Notes: generated from the letters alone by a model not told the origin. A stretch of DNA of 64,000 nt from an uncultured Polaribacter sp. (GCF_947503875.1 NZ_CANNFH010000006.1:124001-188000), one strand, 5' to 3'; numbered from the stretch's first letter, positions 1 to 9,279 are shown. Numbers and translations are program-made.

Positions 1-78
1 ATATTTTTTTAACTAATTTATTTTAAGAGTTTAGCAGTGCACACAAAATCAATTATTCAATAACTAAACTATTATTTA

Positions 79-1293
79 ATGAGAAAACTAAAATTATTAC
101 TATTAGGACTTTTTTTAGTATCCTATCAATTTTTAAGCGCCCAAGGATCTCCAGATTATGATGGAGGTCTTAAAATTAAGTTTGATGATGATGGTAAAAA
201 ATACCTTCGTTTAATTTCATGGGGTCAGGTACAAGCAACTTATAATAATGATGCAGGACCAACAACAAGTAAAACGAGTTTCAATTTAAGAAGAGCACGT
301 ATTTTAATGTTCTCTCAAATTACAGATAAGTTTTTAATACTAACCCATTTTGGTTTAAATAGTTTAAATAGCAACACACTTCATCCTTTAGGAAAAGGAG
401 ATGGTGCTCAATTGTTTTTTCATGATTTTTGGGCACAATATAATTTAAATAAGGATCATACTATAGGAGCAGGTTTACATTATTTTAATGGAATATCTAG
501 GTTAAATAACCAAAGTACTTTAAATATGATGACCTTAGATAACAATCGTCAATCTTGGGCAACCCTGGGTCTTTCAGATCAATTTGCAAGACATATTGGC
601 GTTTTTATGAAAGGTAAATTTGGTAAACTTCAATACAGAGTTGCCATAAATGATGCCATAAGCAATGGGTTGGATACAAGACCTGCTGTAAATGGAGAAG
701 CTGTTTACACAGGTGCTAATATATTAGGTACTAGAGACGCAGGTAAAACTTTTGCTGGGTATTTTGAATATAATTTTTTAGATCAAGAATCTAATTTTTT
801 ACCATTTAAAGTAGGAACTTATCTTGGTGGTAAAAAAATATTTAATGTAGGTGCAGGATTTTTTCTGCATCCAAATGGTTCAGTAAAACTAGAAAGTGGC
901 AATCCTGTAGGTGATGATGTTTCAATTTTTGCTTTAGACGCTTTTTATGATACACCATTAGGAGATAATGGAAGTGCTTTAACGGCTTATGCAACCTATC
1001 AATCTAACAATTACGGAGAAAATTATTTGTTTAGTGCTTATGGTACAGGAACAATGTTGTACTCGCACGTGGGTTATGTTTTTGCAGGTGATAAAACAAA
1101 AACAAGGTTTCAACCTTATTTTTCTTATGGTAGTAATAATTATGATGCAACATCAAATAATAGAAATATTTTAGGCTTAGGAATTAACGCTTATATGAGT
1201 GGGCATCACTCCAAATTAACTTTAGAATATAAAAATCAAAGTTTTGGTACTTCTACAAGCGCTTTAACTTTACAAGCAATGATTTATTTATAA
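79..1293 (+). CDS. Outer-membrane porin (phosphate-selective porin O/P-like)
   Basis: A 404-residue protein with a clear signal peptide (hydrophobic residues 5-20, ending LSAQ/G). The rest is rich in alternating aromatic/polar strands and glycine turns and ends LTLQAMIYL, as expected for an outer-membrane beta barrel. Length and style fit the OprO/OprP-like porins of Bacteroidota. It lies 13 bp before a DUF4212/symporter pair, so it probably lets the same small carboxylates (acetate, inferred from acs downstream) cross the outer membrane. The substrate itself cannot be read from the sequence. The 78 bp upstream hold no other gene and no clear TAnnTTTG box. Confidence 0.75.
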   Translation: MRKLKLLLLGLFLVSYQFLSAQGSPDYDGGLKIKFDDDGKKYLRLISWGQVQATYNNDAGPTTSKTSFNLRRARILMFSQITDKFLILTHFGLNSLNSNTLHPLGKGDGAQLFFHDFWAQYNLNKDHTIGAGLHYFNGISRLNNQSTLNMMTLDNNRQSWATLGLSDQFARHIGVFMKGKFGKLQYRVAINDAISNGLDTRPAVNGEAVYTGANILGTRDAGKTFAGYFEYNFLDQESNFLPFKVGTYLGGKKIFNVGAGFFLHPNGSVKLESGNPVGDDVSIFALDAFYDTPLGDNGSALTAYATYQSNNYGENYLFSAYGTGTMLYSHVGYVFAGDKTKTRFQPYFSYGSNNYDATSNNRNILGLGINAYMSGHHSKLTLEYKNQSFGTSTSALTLQAMIYL

Positions 1294-1306
1294 AAAACAA
1301 TAAAAA

Positions 1307-1567
1307 ATGGAAAATAAACAACAGCATGCAACAGCGTATTGGAAACAAAACCTAAAATACCTAATTATCTTACTTTTAATTTGGTTTATAGTTTCTTTTG
1401 GTTGTGGAATTCTTTTTAGAGAAGAATTAAATGAAATAAGACTTGGTGGTTTTAAACTAGGCTTTTGGTTTGCACAACAAGGATCAATTTATGTATTTGT
1501 ATTACTAATATTTGTATACGTACGATTGATGAACAAATTAGATAAAAAATTCGGTTTCGACGAATAA
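1307..1567 (+). CDS. DUF4212 small subunit of sodium/solute symporter
   Basis: An 86-residue inner-membrane protein with two predicted transmembrane helices (about residues 17-36 and 53-72). It has the family pattern of a basic amphipathic N-terminus (YWKQNLKYL), a GFWFAQQGSIYVFV second helix and a charged tail (LDKKFGFDE). DUF4212 proteins are found almost always directly before an SSS-family symporter and are regarded as its small subunit. That is the arrangement here, with a 30-bp gap to the symporter. Likely co-transcribed with the porin and the symporter. Confidence 0.88.
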   Translation: MENKQQHATAYWKQNLKYLIILLLIWFIVSFGCGILFREELNEIRLGGFKLGFWFAQQGSIYVFVLLIFVYVRLMNKLDKKFGFDE

Positions 1568-1597
1568 TCAACTAAACTTAAAAAAAATATATTTATT

Positions 1598-3367
1598 ATG
1601 AGCGTACAAACGTGGACTTGGATATTAGTAGGAATAACTTTTGCTCTTTATTTTGGAATAGCAATTTGGGCAAGAGCAGGATCTACAAGAGAATTTTATG
1701 TTGCTGGTGGAGGCGTTTCTCCATTAGCAAATGGTATGGCAACAGCTGCAGATTGGATGAGTGCTGCCTCTTTTATAAGTATGGCAGGTATTATTTCTTT
1801 TGCAGGTTATGATGGCTCCGTTTATTTGATGGGCTGGACAGGTGGTTACGTGCTTCTGGCTTTACTTTTAGCACCCTATTTACGTAAGTTTGGTAAATTT
1901 ACAGTCCCAGATTTTATTGGAGATCGTTATTATTCTCATACTGCAAGAACAGTAGCTGTATTTTGTGCCTTAATAGTTTCGTTTACATATGTTGCTGGCC
2001 AAATGAGAGGTGTAGGAATTGTATTTTCTCAATTTTTGCAAGTAGAAATTGTTTGGGGAGTTTTAATAGGAATGACTGTTGTTTTAGTTTTCGCTTTTTT
2101 AGGCGGAATGAAAGGAATAACATACACGCAAGTAGCACAATACTGCGTATTGATTTTTGCATTTATGGTGCCAGCGTTTTTTATCTCTATGCAAATGACA
2201 GGTAACATAATACCTCAAATAGGAATGGGAGGTACTGTAGAAGGTGGAGAGTTTTTACTAGATAAATTAGATAAATTACATGTTCAGCTTGGTTTTAATG
2301 AATATACAAGCGGAACAAAAACTACTTGGGATGTTTTTGCAATTACTTTAGCATTAATGACAGGTACAGCAGGTTTGCCACACGTAATTGTTCGTTTCTT
2401 TACCGTACCAAAAGTTAAAGATGCACGTAAATCTGCGGGTTACGCTTTACTTTTAATTGCAATTTTATATACTACAGCACCAGCAATTTCTGTTTTTTCT
2501 AGAACAAATTTAATAGAAACTGTTAGTGAAACTAAATATTCTGAAATACCAGAATGGTTTAAAAACTGGGAAAATACAGGTTTAATTTCTTGGACAGATA
2601 AGAATGGAGATGGTAAAATACAATATGTAGCTGGTAATGCATTAGATGGAAAAAAACCAGTATATACAGAATTAAGAGGTACTTATGGAGAAAGAGTAAT
2701 TGCCAATGCAAATATGTCTGCAAAAAATGAACTGTATGTAGATAGAGATATTATGGTATTAGCAAACCCAGAAATTGCAAACTTACCAAATTGGGTTATT
2801 GCTTTAGTAGCAGCAGGTGGTTTGGCTGCAGCTTTATCTACAGCAGCAGGTTTATTATTGGTAATTTCTACCTCTGTTTCTCATGATTTAATTAAAAAAC
2901 AATTAAAACCAGAAATATCTGAAAAAGGAGAGTTGTTAGCAGCTAGATTAAGTATACTTGGTGCAATTATAATTGCAGGTTACTTTGGCTTAAATCCCCC
3001 GGGGTTTGTAGCAGCAGTTGTTGCACTGGCCTTTGGGTTGGCTGCAGCGTCATTTTTTCCTGCCATTATTCTAGGAATTTTCGATAAGAGAATGAACAAA
3101 GAAGGTGCTATTGCAGGTATGATTGTGGGTATTGTATTAATGTTGTTTTATATGATGAAATACAAACTAGATATGTTTGGAGGTGGTACAAAAGAAGATT
3201 GGTGGTTTGGTACATCTCCAGAAGGTTTTGGTACTATAGCAATGTTAGTTAATGTAATTGTATCATTAGGGGTGTCTAGATTAACACCTGCACCACCTCA
3301 AAAGGTTCAAGATTTGGTAGAAAGTATTAGAATACCATCTGGTGCAGGAGAAGCCTCTTCTCATTAA
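1598..3367 (+). CDS. Sodium/solute symporter, ActP-like (acetate/monocarboxylate)
   Basis: A 589-residue polytopic protein of the solute:sodium symporter (SSS, SLC5) family, about 13 helices. Characteristic stretches are FYVAGGGVSPLANGMATAADWMSA near residues 31-55, the GLPHVIVRFFTVP segment and the AGGLAAALSTAAGLLLVIS helix, all typical of ActP/YjcG-like permeases. It probably imports acetate or a similar short carboxylate with Na+; the linked acetyl-CoA synthetase supports this. Unusual: a hydrophilic extramembrane insertion at about residues 305-385 carries a calcium-loop-like motif DKNGDGKI (residues 334-341). The paired DUF4212 subunit lies directly upstream. Confidence 0.88.
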   Translation: MSVQTWTWILVGITFALYFGIAIWARAGSTREFYVAGGGVSPLANGMATAADWMSAASFISMAGIISFAGYDGSVYLMGWTGGYVLLALLLAPYLRKFGKFTVPDFIGDRYYSHTARTVAVFCALIVSFTYVAGQMRGVGIVFSQFLQVEIVWGVLIGMTVVLVFAFLGGMKGITYTQVAQYCVLIFAFMVPAFFISMQMTGNIIPQIGMGGTVEGGEFLLDKLDKLHVQLGFNEYTSGTKTTWDVFAITLALMTGTAGLPHVIVRFFTVPKVKDARKSAGYALLLIAILYTTAPAISVFSRTNLIETVSETKYSEIPEWFKNWENTGLISWTDKNGDGKIQYVAGNALDGKKPVYTELRGTYGERVIANANMSAKNELYVDRDIMVLANPEIANLPNWVIALVAAGGLAAALSTAAGLLLVISTSVSHDLIKKQLKPEISEKGELLAARLSILGAIIIAGYFGLNPPGFVAAVVALAFGLAAASFFPAIILGIFDKRMNKEGAIAGMIVGIVLMLFYMMKYKLDMFGGGTKEDWWFGTSPEGFGTIAMLVNVIVSLGVSRLTPAPPQKVQDLVESIRIPSGAGEASSH

Positions 3368-3392
3368 AAATTATTCATTTTTTGTTAGTTAT

Positions 3393-3427
3393 AGAAATCA
3401 GTAATACAATTTGTATTGCTGATTTCT
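3393..3427 (+). terminator. Hairpin terminator after symporter gene
   Basis: Seventeen-base arms (3393-3409 and 3411-3427) pair almost perfectly around one base, with one G-T type mismatch, and AT-rich sequence follows. It lies 25 bp after the symporter stop and separates the porin-symporter unit from the symporter-kinase unit. Its position also argues against the start codon at 3416 for the next gene. Confidence 0.6.
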
Positions 3428-3463
3428 TATATTAGACAAAATTTAACCAAAATTATTGTAAAA

Positions 3464-3658
3464 ATGAAAAAACACCATTCTCAAAAGTTAATCATACTTT
3501 CAATTGTGCTTTTTTTGTTGTTAAATATTCCATTCATATTAATTTTTAATATTGATGGAAACATACTAGGAATTCCTGTTTTTTACTTTTCAATTTTTTT
3601 AATTTGGTTGCTTTCAATTATAATTTCATTTAACGTCTTAAATCGTTATTATGAATAA
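3464..3658 (+). CDS. Small two-helix membrane protein before symporter-kinase
   Basis: A 64-residue protein when read from the ATG at 3464. The longer in-frame start at 3416 lies inside a hairpin and adds a non-hydrophobic leader, so it was not used. It has a basic N-terminus (MKKHHSQK) and two hydrophobic helices (about 9-27 and 36-57). It overlaps the start of the symporter-histidine kinase gene by 8 bp, suggesting translational coupling. I do not recognise a family. By analogy with DUF4212, which accompanies the transport symporter, it may be an accessory subunit of the symporter-like sensor (inference). Confidence 0.65.
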   Translation: MKKHHSQKLIILSIVLFLLLNIPFILIFNIDGNILGIPVFYFSIFLIWLLSIIISFNVLNRYYE

Positions 3659-6341
3659 TTATTTACTGTTTTTTATTATTGTTATTTACCTTTCTTTGCT
3701 TTTTTACATTGCTTTTTTAGCAGAAAAGAAAAAACATAGTAAATGGGTAAATAATCCTTATGTATATACATTGTCTTTAGCTGTTTACTGCTCTGCCTGG
3801 ACTTATTATGGCAGTATTGGTATTGCTGCAGATAGTGGTGTAAATTTCTTACCCATTTATTTAGGGCCAGTTATTGCTGCACCACTTTGGATATTGCTTC
3901 TAAAGAAAATCATGAGAATTTCTAAGCAACACAAAATATCTTCTATAGCAGATTTTATTTCATTACGCTATGGAAACAATCGTTTTTTAGGCGCATTAGT
4001 TACTTTTATCTGCTTATTTGGTACATTACCTTATATTTCTTTGCAATTAAAAGCCGTTTCAGAAACATTTCAAATTATGACTCATAATACTAGTTATAAT
4101 TCAACAAGTGTTTTAGGAGATTCTACTTTTTATGTAGCACTTTTATTAGCTGTTTTTGCTACTTTTTTTAGCACTCAAAAAACAGATGCATCAGAAAAAC
4201 ATAAAGGTATTATTGCATCTGTGGCTTTTGAGTCTGTATTAAAATTAGTTTTTTTTCTAGTTATTGGGGTTTATATAACTTTTTATTTGTTTGATGGGAC
4301 TATTGATATTCATAACCAAATTTCTAAGAAAGAAAATTTTAAAGCGTTAACTTCTTTAAATGGATTAGAAGACGGTTTAAATTGGTTTTTTATGATTGCA
4401 CTTTCATTCTTCGCCATTTTTTTGTTGCCAAGACAATTTCAAGTATCTGTTTTAGAAAATAATAGAGAAAAACATTTAAAAAAAGCAATATGGTTGTTTC
4501 CTTTGTATTTATTATTGTTTAATATTTTTGTAATATTTATTGCTTGGGCAGGGAAATTAACCTTTGGCAACGATATTAGTACAGAATATTATTCGCTTTT
4601 ATTACCTTTAAAAAATGGCAATATTTTTTTAGCAACACTAGTTTTTTTAGGAGGATTTTCTGCGGTAATATCTATGGTAATTGTTTCTACTTTGGCATTA
4701 TCTAATATGGTTAGTAATAATTTAATAATTCCTTATGGCTTTTTAAATAAGTTTAAACGAAATGAAACAAATAGAAACTCTAAATACATTAAAAACATTA
4801 GAAGAATTTCTATTTTCACAATAATTATTATCTCTTATTTTTTCTATATATCTTTCTCTAAAGAATTGTCCTTATACGCTATTGGTTTAATTTCTTTTGT
4901 AATTATAGCGCAGTTAGCGCCTTCATTTTTTATTGGTTTATTTTGGAATAGAGGTTCCTCCAAAGCATCAATAATTGGTATTATTATTGGTTTTTTAATT
5001 GTGGCGTACACACTTATTTTGCCTTTTACAATGTTTGCCTATACTGGTGCTAACACTTTTGTAGAAAGTGGTTTTTTAGGATTAGATATATTAAAACCAC
5101 ATCAATTATTTCATATCGATTTTTTAAGTCCGCCTGCACACGCTTTTTTCTGGAGTATTTCTTTAAATACAATATGTTATTTGTTTTTTTCTTTAGCTTT
5201 AAAAAGTAATTATAGAGAACGTAATTATGCAGAAATGTTTGTAGAAAGTAGTAGTTTTAGTAGTTTGCAAGACAATGCATTTGTCTGGAAAGGAGAAGCT
5301 TATGTAAAAGATATAAAAAATGTTTTAGTCCGTTTTTTAGGAGATGTAAAGGCAAATAGAGCATTAAAACTTTTTTTTCAAAAGTATAATTTAGATGCAA
5401 ATACACAATTGGCAGATGCTCGATTAATAAATTTTTCTGAAAAACTATTAACAGGAAATATTGGAAGTGCTTCAGCAAAAATCTTAATTGCAAATGTTGT
5501 AAAAGAAGAAGAAATAAGTTTAAGAGAAGTCTTAAAAATTTTAGAAGAATCTAAAGAAAATATTAGCAACAATAAAGTGCTACTTGAAAAAACAGATCAA
5601 CTCTCTAAAATATCATCAGAATTAAAAAATGTAAATGAAGAATTGGTGGTAAAAGACAAACAGAAAGATGAGTTTTTAGACACAGTGGCTCATGAACTTA
5701 AAACACCAATAACAGGCATACGTGCAGCAACAGAACTTTTAATTGATGATATGGATGAAATGCCAACAGAATTAAAAAAACAATTTTTAAATAATATTTT
5801 ACAGGATTCAGACAGACTAGGTAGGTTAATTAATAATATTTTAGATTTTGAAAAATTAGAATCGGGTCAGTTAAATTTAGATTTACAAGTAAACGACATC
5901 CAAAAAACCATAATAAAGGTTTTTGCAAGTATTTCTCAACTAGCGGCTAAAAAAGGAATAAAATTAATAAATAAAAACCCATATAAATTGCACTTGTTTT
6001 TTGATGAAGATAAGATGCATCAGGTACTTACAAATCTAGTATCTAATGCTTTAAAATTTTGTCCAGAAAAAAATGGTACAATTAGTATAGATTATTATTT
6101 AGGAAATAAAGAAGCCATAATAACTGTTGAAGATAATGGTAAAGGAATACCAAAAGACGATTTTAACTATATTTTTGATAAGTTTTATCAATCTAAAAAT
6201 CAGAATACAATAAAGCCAGAAGGCAGTGGTTTGGGTTTAGCCATTACAAAACAAATTGTAGAAAAACATAATGGAAAAATATGGGCAGAAAAACGCCAAA
6301 AAAGTGGTGCTAAATTTGTTTTTACCATTCCTTTTAAGTAA
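3651..6341 (+). CDS. Symporter-domain hybrid sensor histidine kinase (CbrA-like)
   Basis: An 896-residue protein. Residues 1 to about 530 are an SSS/SLC5-type membrane domain of roughly 13 helices (YCSAWTYYGSIG, FADFISLRYGN-like region, FLGGFSAVISMVIV). A linker of about 530-660 includes a coiled coil and resembles the STAC linker region of such hybrids. The kinase core follows: H-box with phosphoaccepting His681 (VAHELKTPITG), N-box NLVSNALKFCP, G1 VEDNGKGIP and G2 GSGLGLAI. It probably senses or transports a solute and phosphorylates the receiver protein encoded 15 bp downstream. Similar SSS-kinases (CbrA, CrbS) control acetate or amino-acid use. Here it lies between a symporter and acs, so acetate control is the likely role (inference). 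Confidence 0.9.
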   Translation: MNNYLLFFIIVIYLSLLFYIAFLAEKKKHSKWVNNPYVYTLSLAVYCSAWTYYGSIGIAADSGVNFLPIYLGPVIAAPLWILLLKKIMRISKQHKISSIADFISLRYGNNRFLGALVTFICLFGTLPYISLQLKAVSETFQIMTHNTSYNSTSVLGDSTFYVALLLAVFATFFSTQKTDASEKHKGIIASVAFESVLKLVFFLVIGVYITFYLFDGTIDIHNQISKKENFKALTSLNGLEDGLNWFFMIALSFFAIFLLPRQFQVSVLENNREKHLKKAIWLFPLYLLLFNIFVIFIAWAGKLTFGNDISTEYYSLLLPLKNGNIFLATLVFLGGFSAVISMVIVSTLALSNMVSNNLIIPYGFLNKFKRNETNRNSKYIKNIRRISIFTIIIISYFFYISFSKELSLYAIGLISFVIIAQLAPSFFIGLFWNRGSSKASIIGIIIGFLIVAYTLILPFTMFAYTGANTFVESGFLGLDILKPHQLFHIDFLSPPAHAFFWSISLNTICYLFFSLALKSNYRERNYAEMFVESSSFSSLQDNAFVWKGEAYVKDIKNVLVRFLGDVKANRALKLFFQKYNLDANTQLADARLINFSEKLLTGNIGSASAKILIANVVKEEEISLREVLKILEESKENISNNKVLLEKTDQLSKISSELKNVNEELVVKDKQKDEFLDTVAHELKTPITGIRAATELLIDDMDEMPTELKKQFLNNILQDSDRLGRLINNILDFEKLESGQLNLDLQVNDIQKTIIKVFASISQLAAKKGIKLINKNPYKLHLFFDEDKMHQVLTNLVSNALKFCPEKNGTISIDYYLGNKEAIITVEDNGKGIPKDDFNYIFDKFYQSKNQNTIKPEGSGLGLAITKQIVEKHNGKIWAEKRQKSGAKFVFTIPFK

Positions 6342-6356
6342 TTTTATACGTCTTAT

Positions 6357-6722
6357 ATGAAAAAAAAGATTTTAATTGTAGATGATGAGCCAAACATTGT
6401 AATGTCTTTAGAATATGCATTTAAAAAACAAAATTTTGAAGTATTTATAGCAAGAGATGGTAGTGAGGTTTTCGAGATTTTAAAAGGAGAAATACCAGAC
6501 GTAATTATTTTAGACGTAATGATGCCAAATGTAGATGGGTATCAAACCATAAAAAAAATAAAAGAAACAGTAAATTTAACAGCTACTAAAGTAGTTTTTT
6601 TATCAGCAAAAAATAAAGCTTCAGATATTGAAAAGGGTTTAAAACTTGGAGCAGACAAATATTTAACAAAACCTTTTTCAGTAAAAAAAATAGTTTCAGA
6701 AATTCTAGAACTACTCAATTAA
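6357..6722 (+). CDS. Single-domain response regulator
   Basis: A 121-residue stand-alone receiver domain. The acidic pocket is D9-D10, the phosphorylation site is D53 (ILDVMMPN), the switch residue is in VVFLSAKN, and the conserved lysine is in YLTKPF. No DNA-binding output domain follows, so it must act through a partner, a phosphorelay or protein contact. It lies 15 bp after the symporter-kinase gene and is almost certainly its cognate receiver. In CrbS/R-type systems the regulator has an output domain; its absence here is noteworthy. Confidence 0.92.
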   Translation: MKKKILIVDDEPNIVMSLEYAFKKQNFEVFIARDGSEVFEILKGEIPDVIILDVMMPNVDGYQTIKKIKETVNLTATKVVFLSAKNKASDIEKGLKLGADKYLTKPFSVKKIVSEILELLN

Positions 6723-6771
6723 ATTTTGGTTTTGTGTGCAAACAAACAATTTTTAATTTAAGTATTATATT

Positions 6772-7008
6772 ATGAAATTTCAACTTAATTCTCTTACATC
6801 AGATGTTTTTATAACCATCTATGTAATTACTACATTGTATTTTCGATTCAAATTTGAAAATAGTAAAATTATAGATCCTGCACTTTCTATTGTGTTGGGA
6901 ATTTGTTTTGTTGCCTTAATTTGGGCATTGATTAAACTTAAAATTCTAAATCCAAATTGGTTTGGTTTAATAAATACGAAACAACGTAAAATTTCAACAA
7001 AAAAATAA
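6772..7008 (+). CDS. Small membrane protein in the acetate cluster
   Basis: A 78-residue protein with two likely helices (about 10-26 and 38-60) and a basic C-terminal tail (NTKQRKISTKK). It lies between the response regulator and acs, all on the + strand. I do not recognise a domain. Size and hydrophobicity suggest an inner-membrane accessory protein. Its conserved-neighbourhood role can only be guessed. Confidence 0.6.
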   Translation: MKFQLNSLTSDVFITIYVITTLYFRFKFENSKIIDPALSIVLGICFVALIWALIKLKILNPNWFGLINTKQRKISTKK

Positions 7009-7118
7009 ATAGTATTAATTTTATCATTTGGCGGTTTTTATGCCAGAATTTTAATTTTAGAATAATTGTTGCATTTATGTTTATGCAACAAAATCAAATT
7101 AAACAAAACATTTAAGTT

Positions 7119-9026
7119 ATGAGTAATTATCACATAAAACACATAGAAGAATATTATAAAGTATATAGAAAATCTGTAAGAGAACCAGAAAATTTCTGGG
7201 AAGAAATTGCAGAAGAACATTTTTTATGGCGCAAAAAATGGGACAACGTTTTAGATTGGGATTTTTCTAAACCCCAAGTAAAATGGTTTGAAGGTGCCAA
7301 ATTAAACATTACAGAAAACTGTATAGACAGGCATTTAACCACAAGAGGCGATAAAACCGCCATTTTATTTGAGCCAAATGATCCTAAAGAAGCTACAGAA
7401 CATATTAGCTACAAACAATTGCACGAAAGAGTAAATCAGTTTGCAAATGTACTAAAATCCAACAATGTTGGTAAAGGAGATAGAGTCTGTATTTATGTGC
7501 CTATGATTCCAGAATTGGCAATTGCAACCTTAGCCTGTGCAAGAATTGGAGCCATTCATTCCGTTGTTTTCGCAGGTTTTTCATCAACAGCATTAGCCAC
7601 AAGAATAAACGATTGCGATTGTAAAATGGTAATTACTTCAGACGGTTCTTATAGAGGCTCAAAAACAATCGATTTAAAAGGAATTGTAGATGAAGCCTTA
7701 GAAAATTGTCCTGGTGTAGCAACTGTTTTAGTGGCAAAAAGAATCAATTCTAATATAAAAATGAAAGAAGGCAGAGACCAATGGTTACAGCCTTTGCTAG
7801 ACAATGCTTCTAAAGAATGTGTGGCAGAAATTATGGATGCAGAAGATCCGTTATTTATCCTATACACTTCTGGTTCTACAGGCAAACCAAAAGGAATGGT
7901 GCACACCACAGCAGGTTATATGGTATATACAGCCTATACTTTTAAAAACGCATTTCAATATAGAGAAAACGATGTCTATTGGTGTACAGCAGATATTGGT
8001 TGGATTACTGGGCATTCTTACATTGTTTATGGTCCTTTAGCAAACGGAGCAACTTCAGTACTATTTGAGGGCGTACCAAGTTATCCAGATTTTGGTCGTT
8101 TTTGGGAAATTGTAGAAAAGCATAAAGTAAATCAATTTTACACAGCACCAACAGCCATTAGAGCTTTGGCAAAACACGGTTCTGCACTTGTAGATAAATA
8201 CAATTTATCGTCTTTAAAAGTACTAGGTTCTGTAGGAGAACCCATAAACGAAGAAGCTTGGCATTGGTATAATGATAATATTGGAAAAAACAAAAGTCCA
8301 ATAATAGACACTTGGTGGCAAACAGAAACAGGTGGAATGATGATTACTCCAATTCCGTATGTAACTGCCACAAAACCAACCTATGCAACCTTGCCTTTTA
8401 TAGGTGTTCAGCCTTGTTTAATGGATGAAAACGGACAAGAATTAAAAGGAAACCAAGTAGAAGGTAGGTTGTGCATAAAACACCCTTGGCCAAGTATTGC
8501 CAGAACCATTTGGGGCAATCACGAGCGTTATAAAGAAACCTATTTTTCTGCCTATAAAAACATGTATTTTACAGGCGATGGCGCTTTAAGAGACGAAGTG
8601 GGTTACTACAGAATAACAGGTAGAGTAGATGATGTAATTATTGTTTCTGGCCACAATTTAGGCACTGCACCAATAGAAGACGCTATAAATGAGCATCCTG
8701 CAGTTGCAGAATCTGCCATAGTTGGTTTTCCTCACGATATTAAAGGAAGTGCTTTGTACGGTTATGTAATTTTAAAAGACACAGGAGAAAGCAGAAATCA
8801 CGATAATTTGCGCAAAGAAATCAATCAAATTATTACAGAACATATTGGCCCAATTGCAAAATTAGATAAAATTCAGTTTTCAGAAGGCTTACCAAAAACA
8901 CGCTCAGGAAAAATTATGAGACGTATTTTACGTAAAATTGCGTGTAACGAAATGGATAATTTAGGAGATACAAGTACACTTCTAAATCCAGAAGTTGTGC
9001 AAAATATTATAGAAAATAGATTATAG
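7119..9026 (+). CDS. acs: Acetyl-CoA synthetase
   Basis: A 635-residue AMP-forming acetate--CoA ligase, the usual length for Acs. It shows the ACAS N-terminal region (NFWEEIAEEHFLWRKKWD), the P-loop-like core YTSGSTGKPKG (residues 249-259), the acetate-pocket WWQTETG segment, GRVDDVI in the hinge region, and TRSGKIMRR with the catalytic lysine K598, the residue that is acetylated in other Acs enzymes. It converts acetate, ATP and CoA to acetyl-CoA in the cytoplasm. With the upstream symporters and two-component system it forms an acetate scavenging module. Confidence 0.96.
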   Translation: MSNYHIKHIEEYYKVYRKSVREPENFWEEIAEEHFLWRKKWDNVLDWDFSKPQVKWFEGAKLNITENCIDRHLTTRGDKTAILFEPNDPKEATEHISYKQLHERVNQFANVLKSNNVGKGDRVCIYVPMIPELAIATLACARIGAIHSVVFAGFSSTALATRINDCDCKMVITSDGSYRGSKTIDLKGIVDEALENCPGVATVLVAKRINSNIKMKEGRDQWLQPLLDNASKECVAEIMDAEDPLFILYTSGSTGKPKGMVHTTAGYMVYTAYTFKNAFQYRENDVYWCTADIGWITGHSYIVYGPLANGATSVLFEGVPSYPDFGRFWEIVEKHKVNQFYTAPTAIRALAKHGSALVDKYNLSSLKVLGSVGEPINEEAWHWYNDNIGKNKSPIIDTWWQTETGGMMITPIPYVTATKPTYATLPFIGVQPCLMDENGQELKGNQVEGRLCIKHPWPSIARTIWGNHERYKETYFSAYKNMYFTGDGALRDEVGYYRITGRVDDVIIVSGHNLGTAPIEDAINEHPAVAESAIVGFPHDIKGSALYGYVILKDTGESRNHDNLRKEINQIITEHIGPIAKLDKIQFSEGLPKTRSGKIMRRILRKIACNEMDNLGDTSTLLNPEVVQNIIENRL

Positions 9027-9034
9027 CACAAGCT

Positions 9035-9055
9035 AAACTGAACTTGTTTCAGTTT
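9035..9055 (+). terminator. Short hairpin after acs
   Basis: Eight-base arms AAACTGAA/TTCAGTTT around a 5-base loop, beginning 8 bp after the acs stop. There is no strong T-tract, so termination is only likely. The rest of the 320-bp gap to the next gene holds a repeat element (9083-9178) and a second hairpin (9229-9279). Confidence 0.4.
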
Positions 9056-9082
9056 CTGATAATAGGTAAGCTAGAATTTTTT

Positions 9083-9178
9083 TATGGCGTGTTTTTGTTG
9101 AAAAAACAAAAACCGCGCTTTTCACTATATCTTTTTGCTGAAAAACAAAAAGGATGCCGTTTCAATCGCTCACGCAGG
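9083..9178 (-). repeat. Flavobacterial structured intergenic element, copy A
   Basis: Read on the - strand it begins GCGTGAGCGATTGAAACGGC, followed by two A/T-rich hairpins (arms CTTTTTG/CAAAAAG-like and GTTTTTGTT/AACAAAAAC) and a TAGTGAAAAGCGCGG block, ending near ACGCC. The same order of blocks is found at 48427-48514. It contains no open frame. It may correspond to a known flavobacterial RNA/ssDNA motif such as Flavo-1, but this needs a covariance search. Confidence 0.6.
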
Positions 9179-9228
9179 TTTATTTAATAGCTAATTACAA
9201 ATCTTAAAGTATATTTCTTTTTTATTTT

Positions 9229-9279
9229 AGACCTGACAGGTAATGCACTAAACTTGATTTAGCATCTCCTGTCAGGTCT
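9229..9279 (+). terminator. Palindromic repeat with AGACCTGACAGG arms
   Basis: Twelve-base perfect arms (9229-9240 and 9268-9279) separated by 27 bases, followed by a T-run. It resembles the AGACCT...AGGTCT palindromes at 46969 and 47548. It may terminate transcription ahead of the ABC exporter, whose -7 box begins 9 bp downstream. Confidence 0.5.

Noticed and set aside
3416..3463. Longer N-terminus for the 64-aa membrane protein
   Set aside because: The start lies in the terminator hairpin and the added residues do not resemble a signal or helix.
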